Below are positions 37,601-48,511 of a stretch of 64,000 nucleotides of DNA, piece by piece; position 1 is the stretch's first letter, and each line of letters opens with the position of its first letter. Origin of the DNA: Lycium barbarum. Lineage: Eukaryota > Streptophyta > Magnoliopsida > Solanales > Solanaceae. The stretch covers positions 121,396,376 to 121,460,375 of the forward strand of contig NC_083342.1 in assembly GCF_019175385.1 (NCBI RefSeq). Direction: 5' to 3'. The notes beneath the pieces were generated by a model, which ran no database searches, was not told the origin of the DNA, and saw only the letters and a program-made list of their open reading frames with translations. The translations under genes were made by a program, and so were the position numbers.

Positions 37601-38470
37601 AAAAAAATGAAATCCCAACCACGAGCAACGGGTAAAACTTCTTTAGCATGATTTTCACAGACATTCAGAAATACTAGAACAATTGCAAGAGGCAAAAGCA
37701 TGTTTCTGCACCACTCAAGAATGCCCAACCAGTACATACAAAAATGAAATACCATCAAAATGCAACTGTATTAAGTCATGCCATCATAGCTTGAAATTTC
37801 AGCTCATAAACCAAAACAATTAACACAATCTCTATCTTCCAACAAATGAAAAGACGTTTAACTTCTACACAACAACAACATACCCAGTGTAATCACACAA
37901 GTGGGGTCTGGGGAGGGTAGGATGTACGCAGACCTTATCGCTACCTTTGTGGGGTAGAGAGGTTGTTTCTGATAGACCCTCGGCTCAAAAGTTTAACTTG
38001 TACACATTCATAATAATTTAAGTGTAACCCGACACAATATCCAATTTTTCTACACTAGGGAAACAACTAAGGATGATCAAGAATACAAAAACTGAACAAA
38101 AAAAAAAAAAAAAAAAGAGAGTGAGTGATCTGATACCCCATTCTTGGCCTCAACAGGATGCTCATCATCAATATGGCAACATAAACCAACAATATCAAAA
38201 TACTCAGAACAAAAGCAGCAAGGAAACTCCTCTCTTATATTATCATCATCCACCTCAAGTTCCTCAAAACCCATCAACATTTCCGCGTCAATACTCTCCC
38301 ATTTCATTCCTACACCCAAAATTAATCACATAAAAATCCAATCTTTAATCGAAAAAATCACAATAATTCTAAAAAAAAAATAAAAAAAAAATACCAGATC
38401 TCGACTGAAAAGCAGATTGATAACGCCTGGAAGCAGAAGATAAACGAGCACTCCATGAATCACCATCCAT
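34639..38470 (-). CDS. DI19: Drought-induced 19 (Di19) family zinc-finger protein
   Basis: Exons complement(34639..34747, 35622..35878, 37224..37301, 38137..38309, 38395..38470), 230 residues, in phase throughout. The N-terminus MDGDSWSARLSSASRRYQSA is diagnostic of Di19. Two atypical Cys2His2 fingers follow: CCFCSEYFDIVGLCCHIDDEH and CPVCAMRVGVDMVAHITLQH. After them come a basic KRKSRR stretch (nuclear localisation), the family motif HSTLSLLRKELREG and the C-terminal Di19 region ending SFVQGLLMSTILDDNL. Family members are nuclear, stress-responsive transcription regulators, some of them targets of calcium-dependent kinases; that is family knowledge, not seen here. The third intron (35879-37223) has AT-AC ends with U12-type signals. 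Flanking genes are unrelated. Confidence 0.95.
36637..36666 (-). pseudogene. U2 snRNA 5'-end fragment inside the Di19 minor intron
   Basis: Read on the minus strand, 30 bases match the start of plant/animal U2 snRNA (CCTTTCTCGGCC then TTTTGGCTAAGAT) with one difference, a C replaced by A before AAGT. The match stops before the branch-site-pairing GUAGUA region. No U2 promoter element (USE) was looked for successfully, so this is a truncated fragment. Its orientation equals that of the Di19 transcript. Confidence 0.7.
37868..37995 (-). repeat. TS-type SINE (Solanaceae), 3' part
   Basis: ACAACAACAACATACCCAGT followed by CACAAGTGGGGTCTGGGGAG and TAGAGAGGTTGTTTC and AGACCCTCGGCTC is a very common Solanaceae repeat that I recall as the TS SINE. 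Its (TTG)n tail is on the minus strand. A shorter relative (ACAACAACAACCATATACCC) lies at 38922-38968. Confidence 0.65.
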
Positions 38471-39340
38471 ATTTGCTTCACCTCACTTTGAATTAAGCTA
38501 AATTTAAGTACAAAATCCACTCAACTGTTCGTTCTGAAACCCTAAGAGAAGGGTAGGTTGGTAATTTATGAATAGTGAGTAGTGTCGGTGTGTGATTTTT
38601 GAAACGAAGGGAAAGGAGTGCGATTTAGGTGAGACAAAACGACGACGAATCAATGAAGATGATGTTGAGGAAGAAAACAAGTAGATGATGAAGAGGAGGT
38701 AGAGAAGGCTATTTAGCAGGTGAAAATGTGTAAGTATTTTCCACCTAAAAGAAGACCACACACACTTTTTATAGTATCTCTTGTTTTTCATTTCGAAACA
38801 TCATTCCTTATTCATTTATTTTATTTACTACTTATGTGAGGCCCGTACTAAATCCGGGCTCAAACTCAAGATATAAAAGTAGATATTTTAACTAAAAAAA
38901 TATAATCTGTGTTAGTACAAGTGTACAACAACAACAACCATATACCCATTGTAGTCTCACAAGTGGGTAATTATATAAAAGCAAAATTTTCATTCCACTG
39001 CTTTAATATTTTAACTTCCATTTTGATAAAATTATTTACTTCAAATCAAATGCGGAGCCAGAATTTGACATTTATAACTTATGTATTCTAATTTTCTGAA
39101 GTTATTTAGTTCTAAATAAATAATCTATACATAGTTAATGAACTTTTAAGACAAATACATAATTTAACTTGTGCAGCGGATGGAGCTGCTCCTCTCTTAA
39201 TTAGGGATTAGGGGTTCGAACATGGATATGGAAAAAATCTTTGGAGGAAGCGTTCCCTCCGAATAGGCGCGATACAGTGCTAATTATCTAGATTAAATGG
39301 GCTTAAATGCGGATATCGAGCACGAACCAGAAAATCAAAG
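38471..39340. other. Promoter side of Di19 and spacer; SINE-like fragment near 39200
   Basis: The Di19 5' leader and promoter must lie in 38471-38800. At 39205-39330 the text GGGGTTCGAACATGGATATGG, then TCTTTGGAGGAAGCG, includes a B-box-like GGTTCGAA and resembles a dispersed Solanaceae repeat. No other gene was seen. Confidence 0.4.
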
Positions 39341-39361
39341 AACATGAAAAATGAGGTAGAA

Positions 39362-39655
39362 GGTTCGATAGCTTTTGAAAAGTAGACCTTAAAAATAAAA
39401 AATAAAAAAATTGACTTAAATAAATAAGATTAGGACCTAAAAGTAATTAATTAATTTTTTTTTAAAATAATTAGAAATTATTGTGAGGACTACAAAAGTC
39501 CCCAGGTTCGATAGCTTTTGAAAAGTAGACCTTAAAAATAAAAAATAAAAAAATTTACTTAAATAAATAAAATTAGGACATAAAAGTAATTAATTAAAAA
39601 AATTTAAAAAATTTGGAAAACTCTGTGAGGACTACAAAAGTCCTCACATTCCCTC
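39362..39655. repeat. Tandem duplication, about 145-bp unit, with hairpin AGGACT...AGTCCT
   Basis: GGTTCGATAGCTTTTGAAAA begins at 39362 and again at about 39506. Each unit ends with a short hairpin (GTGAGGACTACAAAAGTCC). The second unit diverges by a few substitutions and small indels. The content is AT-rich and non-coding. Confidence 0.7.
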
Positions 39656-40459
39656 TTATATTATATAGTAATCTGGCTTCCAAAATTACAAATTTATTTC
39701 TTAGGTAATTTACTTTTAATTAATTAATACTGTCAGTTACACTCCAAAACGTCGGTCATACTATACAGTAACTAGCAATACCTCTTTTAATGCTTTTGGA
39801 CTTTGACAAATTTAATACTCTATATCGTAACAAAAAATTATATGGATGAATGTATTTGACAGATTGTATCATATTAGGGGGTGGTTATTGTAAATACAAA
39901 TATATCTGTATACATTGGTAACATTTAATTAAGTTCAATTTTGATTCATATCAATAATCAAAGGAATATTTAATTAATCAATATACTTTGTATTGATTAC
40001 TGTCTAGTATATTTTTAAATATTAATATTGAAGTTTCTTCCTCTTAAGGGCATCTCCAATCCATTGCACCATTTTTTACACCAAAATGGTGCAAATTAAC
40101 TCCAACCCATTGCACCATTTTTTGCATCAAAAAAGAATATTCCTTTTATATTTTTCTCTCTCTTTTATATTATATTATTTTCTTTTACTTAAATTTTATT
40201 TTTAATTTCATAAAAAAAATCCTTTCTTTTTTTTTCTTTTTTACATATCCATCTCATGTAATTCATAATCCTTTGTTATATAATCATTTAATATAAAATT
40301 ATTATACCATAAAATTTTAAATAATATAAATTGTAAGCAAATATTATACGTTATATATATTAATGGATAATTCAAATAAAAGTGAAATCATTGATAAAAT
40401 ATAATTAAATAAATACTATTACATTAAGGTAGAATTTATTTTAATTTCTACATAAATAT

Positions 40460-41686
40460 TCAACTTCCATGATTAGTACGTTGCTCCCATAAATGCTCTA
40501 CTAATGCATTACGAAGTGCAAAATGAGCATCTTTGTTCTTAATTTTTTTGTGTCGAGCTAAAAATTGTTCAAATCGATAATTTTCATCTACTACCATTTC
40601 TACTGTTAGAGTTGGACCTTCCCAAGCATCTTGAATTGGTGCATTAAGATCACGCTCATCCTCGATTATCATGTTGTGCAGTATAATACATGATGTTAAT
40701 ATATCATGTAGCACTTCTTTTCTCCAAAAACGCGATGGCCCTGCAAAACGAGATTGCAAAACTCTGAATGCACGTTCAACATCTTTTCGACATGATTCTT
40801 GTTTCGTCGCGAAATATTTCTTCTTTTGAGATTGTGGCTCATGAATGGTTTGCACAATTGTAAACCATTTTGGATATATACTGTCAGCTAAATAATAACC
40901 CATATCATAGTTGTTTTCCTAAATAACATAATGGGCAGGAGAAGCAATACCTTTAGCAAGATTGGAAAACAGATGTGACGATTCTAAAACATTAATGTCA
41001 TTATTGGTGCCGGGCATACCAAAATATGCATGCCATATCCAAAGGTCATAATCAACTACAGCTTCAAGAATTATTGGTGGGGATCCACTACGACCTGCAT
41101 ATTGTCCAACCCATGCTGTTGGACAATTTTTCCATCTCCAATGCATGCAATCTAGACTACCTAGCATTCTTGGAAAACCACGTTGCTCACTGATGTGAAG
41201 AAGCCTTGCAACATCGTTAGCTGTTGGTGATCTCAGATACTGCTGGCCAAAAACCTCTACGATAGCTCGACAAAATCTCTTCATGCTTTCAATTGCAGTT
41301 GACTCTCCAATTTTCACATATTCGTTAGCGGCATCCGCTGGCAAGCCGTATGCCAACATTCTAAACACAGCTGTGATTTTTTGTACAATAGATAAACCAA
41401 ATCTACCCATCGCATCAGCACGTTGTTCGAAGTACGTAACATGAGCTTTAATTGCATCAACAATACGAAGAAACAAATTCCGAGACATCCGATATCGATG
41501 ACGAAACATACCATCATTATAGGGTGGATTATCTGAAAAATAATCGAGAAATAAATTATTATCAGCTGCTTCACGATCTCGATTGATTACTAAATGACCT
41601 GGAACAGAGCCAACTCTGAAAACTTCATTATTTTGATATTCTTGCAAATATTGCAACATATAGTTGTTCATGCGAATATTTTGCAA
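40460..41686 (-). pseudogene. Harbinger-type DDE transposase/nuclease, one in-frame stop
   Basis: About 405 residues in one frame, from near IRMNNYML to HLWEQRTNHGS, interrupted only by a TAG at 40919-40921, between PAHYVI and ENNYDMGYYL. The DDE catalytic signature is visible: SLDCMHW (first Asp), VVDYDLW (second Asp) and the region after CIILHNMIIEDERD (third acidic residue). No in-frame ATG with a full N-terminus was found; an acidic/Ser stretch precedes the core. Similar proteins are often annotated in plants as HARBI1-like nucleases. A single stop suggests fairly recent inactivation. Confidence 0.85.
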
Positions 41687-41879
41687 GATTACTTGCTGCT
41701 CTTCTGCAGTAGTATCATCTAAATCTAAAGATGATGATGATGAAGAGGAATTTTCATCATTATTATTAGATCCACTTTTATCTATATATATTCAAGTCCC
41801 AAAATACCCATTCATACGAAATTGGCTTTAGTTTTTCTTTAACCATATAATCCACTTTTCCTCTATTCACTTGCAAAAA

Positions 41880-42786
41880 ATGTCTACCCGATCTACAGGA
41901 TACTCTACCAATGAAGATATGATATTATGCTAAGTTTATTTAGATGTATCTCAAGATCCAATAACGGGTATAAATCAATCTAGAGATAATTTTTGGGGTC
42001 GAGTGGAAGATGTGTACAATAGTGCAAAGGATGAGTGTTAGGAGTATCGCAACAAAAGATCGTTGGAATGTCGAATTAAAGTTATTGAGAAGACTATAAG
42101 ATAATTAAATGGTTGTGTACGTCAAGTTGAAAATTTGCATCCTAGTGGTGCTTCAAATAAAGATATTGTGAGTATTTATTTTGTAAATTTTTATACTTTA
42201 TTTGTATATATTTACTTACAGTTTCCCTTCAATTTTTTTTTTTTAAATGTTGCAGATTAATCAAGCAAAATGTTTACTTATGCAAGATCTGAACTACAAA
42301 AAAAGTTTTAAATTTGATCATGTGTGGGATATGATGAAAGATTTTGAGAAGTTTAAAGATGTCGATGCTGGAAGTAAAAAAGTTCGAAAGCAAGGCTCTT
42401 CTTATATATCATCGGAGTCTGAGACTCCTACTCGTGATTCACCTCTAGTATCATCTCCTAACTTATCATCATTTTCACTAAATTTGAATGAGGATGTTGC
42501 AGGTGATTCCACATCATCACAACGACCTATTGGGGTGAAGAAAGCAAAATTGAAGAGAAAAATCGAAGAAGGTTTTTCATCTGCTATGCAAATGGTTCAA
42601 TCAGAAAATAATCGGCTTGTTGAGTTGTTGGCAAAGTCAGGTGCAGACAGGCAGCGAGATTTGGAGATGAAAGATAGAGCTTTGAAACTAAAAGAATTAA
42701 AAGAAAAAAAGAAAATTTTATTGTCGAATTTAGATTCTATTGGTGATCCAAATATTCGTGAATTTATTCGACAAGAACAAAAATGA
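41880..42786 (+). pseudogene. Harbinger ORF1 (Myb/SANT-like DNA-binding partner), broken
   Basis: Two exons, 41880..42167 and 42256..42786, with a GT-AG intron. The first exon encodes a SANT-like start (MSTRSTGYSTNEDM) and NFWGRVEDVYN but carries three in-frame stops (after MILC, after AKDEC and after KTIR). The second exon is open for about 176 codons: FDHVWDMMKDFEKF, then a Ser/Pro-rich segment and a Lys/Glu-rich coiled coil ending FIRQEQK. It matches the family often annotated as NAM-associated or glutathione-transferase T3-like, which is Harbinger ORF1. Confidence 0.75.
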
Positions 42787-43741
42787 ATAATGGATAAAAG
42801 ATGTCAACAATTTCAACAGCCACAACCACAACAATCCTCTGCTCGATACACTCAATATTTTAATGATATTGGTGGATCTGGAAACGACCTACCAGAGTAC
42901 TAAATTATTGTTATAATTTTCTAAATTATTATGTTGTTTAATGTATTTTCAATTTTAGTGTATTGAACATTGTTATGTTATTGATCATTGTGTTGTTATT
43001 GAACATTGTGTTATATATTCGAAATTATTATGTTATTGAACATTGTGTTATTTATTAACAACATATTATATTTTATATTTGCACTTTTCATTTTTGTGAT
43101 GGTTATATTTTTTAATACAATTATAACTTATAATAAAATTAATTTATAAAACTTACACTCCAAAATTAAGATGTAAAATTAATATTATAAGATATTACAT
43201 AAAAAATAATTAGGTATATTAGGAATCTAAAATTATAAATTAAAATTTATAATATGTTAAATTAAAAGTGTTATATAATAAAAAAAATATTAATGAATAG
43301 TAATGGTGTAGATGAATAAGTATATTAGGAATCTAAATGTAAAAATTAAAATTTATAATATGTTAAATTAAAAATGTTATATAATAACAAAATAATAATA
43401 AATTATTAATGAATAGCGTTGCACCAAATTTGATGCAACACTATTCATGCAAGGTTGGAGCTCCAAATGCTGCAAGGTTGAAGAAATGATTAATTAAATG
43501 TTATCAAAATTGAACTTAATTTCAGTACAAGTTAATAATTAAAGATTAAAATACGTAAAGGACCCACAGCTCTACCAAAAGTGCCCCCGGTTCGGTTCAT
43601 CATTCTCAACTTAGCTTGAAAGAAAGAGGAAGATTGGAACTCCCTTCTCTAATTCCAACGTCATTACCGGAATAATCCATTCCATTTCACCGATCTCAGA
43701 TCTAATACAACTGGAATCACTTATCTGAAGGACAATTGATA

Positions 43742-46700
43742 ATGGCGAGCAGAAATAGAACGATTTTGTTTAGAAAGTATAGAGATGCGTTGAGAAGTGT
43801 TCGGATCCCTGCCGGTTCTTCCCCCTCCACGTCATCGGGTCATGGTAGTGGGCCCGTTATCGAATTGGCTACGACGTCGTTGCTTAATCCTAATAGATCT
43901 TATGCTCCTCTTAGTACCGAAGATCCTGGAACATCCAGGTTTGTATATACGTCCTTCCATTTTCACTTATTGTTCAATTTGTTCCTAAATGTTTTGTTTT
44001 AAGTTTAGGCTCATATTATGCTAGCTCAGAAATCTGGAAGTAATGCATTGGGAACTTATTTTGTCCAATTTATTTTGTTACGATAACCGAGATGAAGCTC
44101 GACTATTAGATGATAGTTATTATGAGTGTAATTATGCAATTAATATATCCAAATGAAGCTTGGTTAATCAGCTATTCGTGAAAGGAGGATAATTGGTGGA
44201 CTTTTACTCAGGTGAAGTTCTGATAATAAACTTGATCTGTTGAATATGACCGCCGTAATTTAGCAAGTTAAGTTCTAATGTATGGCATTGGGAACGTATT
44301 TGTTCAATTCCCGTCGTTATGATAACGGAGAGGAAACTCAACTATTAGATGATAGGTGATTGAAGCGCTAGCATTACTAAGTCCAAGTTGCTAACTTTCT
44401 TCTAATGAATTGTGTGATTTTAATGGTTTAATCATGTTTCAAATTTTTGTTCCTATAAATTGAAGTGATGCGTGTAATGATGCAATTTAATATATTCGAA
44501 TGAAGTTTGCTTACTCCGCTATTTGTGAAAGGAGGATATGGATGTCCTTAATGGTTTCCCCTAATCTGGATTACATGTTGTTCCCCTGCTGCAGTAATGG
44601 TCCAGTTACAGTAGGTCTACCGCCAGCTTGGGTGGACGTGTCAGAAGAAATCACGGGAAATGTGCAACGGGTACGAACAAAGATGGCTGAACTAGCCAAA
44701 GCTCATGCTAAGGCTTTAATGCCATCATTTGGAGATGGTAAGGAAGATCAGCATCGTATCGAGGCTCTTACCCATGAAATCACTGATCTTCTCAAAAGAT
44801 CGGAAAAGAAATTACAAAGACTTTCTGCAGCTGGGCCTTCTGAGGATTCAAATGTTAGGAAAAATGTACAGGTGTGCCTTCATGACCCTTAAACCATTGC
44901 TTTCTTCTAATTTCAATTTAACTTTTAGCCTGAATGCATTAGTTCTCCTAGTTTTCCTTTGTGGATTTTTTCTTTTTAAATAACAAGTTCTTCTTTTGGC
45001 TCTGCTGCAAGACTACCGTATCCTGTTGCATCTCCGCATTAACACTTTGTTAGGTGATGTATTTTCTTTTTCTGTTAACCTTTTCCAGAGTTTCACAGTT
45101 GGAGAGTGGGGATTGGGGTCTAAGACATCCAGAGGGGCCAGGTCCCCCCCACCCCCCATTCCTCAATCTTCTGGCAGAACTATGTCCCATCTTCCCATGG
45201 AAAAAAAATCATAACCCAGTACTACAAAATAGCCCCGAGCCTGTCTCTGATAAGGAGGGAGACAAAATAGTTTCATTTTACGACAAATCTGGGAATGACT
45301 TTACATTGCTCAGTTGCAAGCTATAGAACAATTTATCTAACTCATTTGAAGTTAAACAAGTGATGCCCTGGACATTAACACACAACAGCACAACCAAGCT
45401 TTATGATTAATACTTTTTCCTTCTCCCAAGACCATCCTTATTACAAGTGTCAACTTTATAACAAAATGTTATTCCCTCTGCATGAATAAAAAAATATCCA
45501 ACTTTGTTCATGTCTAAATATGTATATATTGCGGGTGCCCCCTGTATGGTATTAACAATGTTATACCTTCAAACATGAAGCTTACCCTGCTGTCTAATGG
45601 AAAAAAAAAAAATGAAGCCTACCCTGCTGTCACTCCACCGAACATACTTTTTATTCGCTTTATTTTCTTTCCTCCATCTCACCAAGAAAAGAGGTTGGAG
45701 GGGATTCTTTACATCCAGTTATATGCTTATTAACCGGTTCCTTAATAACATACCGGTAAGTACAACTTGATAAAAAAAAAAAAAATACCGGTAAGTACAA
45801 ATTGGTAGCTGTTACTTGTATAACTTTCTTTTCATTCTCAAGCTGGAACTCAGAAGTAGTCTTCAAGACTTTTAACTTTTACACCCTCTGTCCGAGTAAA
45901 GCTAATGTTCCTTTTTTTTTTTTTTGGGTCAGTCCCAAAGAGTTCGACCTCTTCCCTTAGATGGAAAATTTCTCTTCCTTGGACAACTTAAACAGACGAC
46001 TATATTTAATGTAACGGCATGGACAATGAAGATTCATATACCCAATGCCAACTTGCTTGGGATTGTAATAATTGTTGTAGTCATAATAAAGGAAAAAAGG
46101 TTGCAGTAAATTGACAATCAACATAAAAATAGTCATAATATCATTTTTTGATGACAAGGGAACCCGCAGCCGCTACCCTTGGGGTGCGCACAGGGTAAAC
46201 CTCGCTTCTGTGCAATAGCCCGCAAACCACACAGGAGAGATAACCCGCACTAGGCAAGCCCCGTGCGACAAGCTCGACCTAGAAGACTATTGTAAAACTA
46301 GTCATAATATCATGAATCGTTTTTTTCATCAAAAAATAAAATATAATGCATCATTTGAACACCCTAACAGAGCAGAATAGATATAGAGATCATATTGCTG
46401 ATCCCACCTAGTTTGAGATTGAGACATTATCAATAGTATCGATTAACCAGATTCAAACTAATATTTTCTGAGAAAGAGATTCAAACTAATATAACTATGA
46501 TTGTATATCATTTAAACTTGATGTGACATCTTTTCAACAACTTCCTCACTTTTTACATTTTAATTATTATATTAAATACTTTTCTACCAAACTCAATATT
46601 ATTATGTGTTCCAATATGTTACTCTTAAACTATGGCTGAATTGGGCCTATTTGAGATGGACAGAGGGAGTAGCATGGAAACTTCACATAGAGATGAGGTG

Positions 46701-48511
46701 TTCTATTTTTAAGAACTTGATAAGGGCATGGCTAATTAGGTGTCTTCCGATGCTCTATTCAATTTCATTATTAACGAATGTATTTTTAATTATAATTTCA
46801 GTTTGGTTCTGCAATAAATCTGATTGCAACAATTTCATTCTGCATTTGTGCTTACAACGTGATATTCCTATGACAGCGCTCTCTTGCTACAGATCTTCAA
46901 AGCCTATCCATGGAGCTTCGCAAAAAACAGTCTACTTATTTGAGGCGTCTCCAGCAGCAGAAAGAGGTGTGTAAAATAGTTTTTAGCCTGAGCAACAATC
47001 TGTTAGCAGGAGGTTAATACAAGCTGTTGAGATTGCACGGATCAAAGTCCTATATTATGACATCCCATACGCTCACTTGGCACTGTCTAGAGTATTAGTT
47101 AAACTGTTCATGTATACTCTTATTTTATGGATGCTTAATCAGCATGCTGCCTGTGTTTCAAGGATCGTATTTTTTGTTTGTTTTGGTTTTGGGGGGGGGG
47201 GGGGGGGGGGGGTGTTCCTGAAATATATCCTTGCAATCTTTCCTCAAATGTTGCTTTTCCATGTAGGGTCCAGATGGAGTTGACTTGGAAATGAACTTAA
47301 ATGGGAGCCATTCTGGAAGGGATGATGATGATTTAGATGACTTGGTAAGCAATTTCTATTATATATACTTAAATTTCTTACTTCGACTCGGGATCCTGCA
47401 AATGAAATATGGAAATGTGTCTAATGGTCTGATGACTTCGTTTTGGTTATATCAATGCTATTGATCAGCAAAAGTAAAACAGAGCATTACCAATAAAATG
47501 CACCATGTCGTTAGATGTGACTGAGAATTAGACAGCCATTCATATTATTCTTGAAGTGATCAAACATGAGCTGATTAATTCTGATACCAGCTGAAGGTAC
47601 TAACTCAGGTGATCGCATAAGGTGTAAAGAAAGAACACTAATTATTGTTTTAACATCAGTTACTTTTGGCAATAGATCTTAGTCTTTGATGATGTTTGTT
47701 TGATTGGATTCTCTTATTTTGGAATCCTCGTTACTTTTATGTCTGTGGTTGGAGGGTGATTGGTCTTACGTCCTTAAAAGTCGTTCCTGCCTTTGAAGAA
47801 TGGTTTTAGGAGATACCTTGGAGAGTTTTGCTCACAAGAAAATTTTGACTGCACCAAATGTCTGTCCAGGGATTTAGTGAGCATCAGATGGCCAAGCTAA
47901 AGAAAAGTGAGGCATTCACAGTCGAAAGAGAGAGAGAAATACAGCAGGTGATACTTCGTTGCTGCTTGTGGTTTTCTGAAATGTACATTATCATTGCTTT
48001 ATTTCTTAGCCTTCATTTGCCTATTTGTTAGGTGGTTGAATCAGTGAACGACCTTGCCCAAATTATGAAAGATCTGTCAGTTCTGGTGATAGACCAGGTT
48101 TGAACTTACAACTCCTTTTTCATATTCACCAAGTTGTGCTTCAGCAGGGGTTATGGGTGTACTGAACTTGTTTCTATTTACAGGGTACTATCGTGGATAG
48201 GATAGACCACAATATCCAAAATGTTGCATCAACAGTTGAGGACGGCCTTAAACAACTGCAGAAGGTCTCACCTTGCTTTCTTCATTGCCGTCTTTTAATT
48301 CACAAAAGTCCCATCTTTTCAGTTTGATCCGTCACTTCATTTAATTTTCTTGATTAAGGCAGCCATTTCATGTAATGTTATGTTGGGCTTGATTGAATTG
48401 CAGGCTGAACGAAGCCAGAAACGTGGTGGAATGGTCATGTGTGCGACAGTTCTAGTTATCATGTGCTTTATAATGCTGGTCCTCTTAATTTTGAAGGAGA
48501 TAATATTCTGA
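43742..48511 (+). CDS. Syntaxin of the SYP4 (Tlg2) group, TGN Qa-SNARE
   Basis: Exons join(43742..43938, 44595..44871, 46877..46966, 47267..47344, 47870..47947, 48032..48097, 48184..48264, 48404..48511), 324 residues, all in phase. The N-terminus MASRNRTILFRKYRDALR fits the N-peptide through which Tlg2/SYP4 syntaxins bind the Sec1/Munc18 protein VPS45. A helical Habc region follows. The SNARE motif spans about 225-285, with the zero-layer Gln at 262 (VIDQGTIVDRID). A single C-terminal membrane anchor covers 299-319, ending KEIIF. In Arabidopsis SYP41/42/43 act at the trans-Golgi network in secretory and vacuolar transport; which of the three this corresponds to is not decided, though SYP42/43 seem closest. 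Intron 2 holds a MITE with SINEs and intron 3 has a G22 run. Confidence 0.95.
45882..46669. mobile_element. Stowaway-like MITE enlarged by SINE insertions, in a syntaxin intron
   Basis: The left end CACCCTCTGTCC (45882) pairs with the right end GGACAGAGGGAG (ending 46669). TA flanks both sides (45880-45881 and 46670-46671). Such MITEs are usually a few hundred bp; this one is 788 bp because at least one SINE (46143-46283), and probably another SINE tail (about 46015-46085), lies inside it. Confidence 0.65.
46143..46283 (-). repeat. SINE copy (Au-like, from memory)
   Basis: The plus strand reads AACCCGCAGCCGCTACCC, GGTGCGCACAGGGTAAAC and CAAACCACACAGGAGAGATA, a GC-rich block in AT-rich surroundings. 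The reverse complement has the layout of a tRNA-derived SINE that I recall as Au-like or a Solanaceae SolS family. It is nested in the MITE at 45882-46669. Confidence 0.5.

Larger units (their letters stand above)
40048..43470. mobile_element. PIF/Harbinger transposon, degenerate
   Basis: The element contains both proteins expected of PIF/Harbinger: a DDE transposase on minus and a Myb/SANT-like ORF1 on plus, divergently arranged. The left end GGGCATCTCCAATCCATTGC resembles Harbinger termini. The right end (about 43435-43470) is a decayed, partly duplicated version containing GGTTGGAG. Subterminal GTTGCACCAAATTTG/TTGCACCATT motifs are shared. The 3-bp target duplication is not clear. Both ORFs are broken, so the copy is dead on its own. 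Confidence 0.75.

Noticed and set aside
41314..41574. Overlapping minus-strand frame within the Harbinger transposase
   Set aside because: It is an out-of-frame shadow of the transposase coding sequence.
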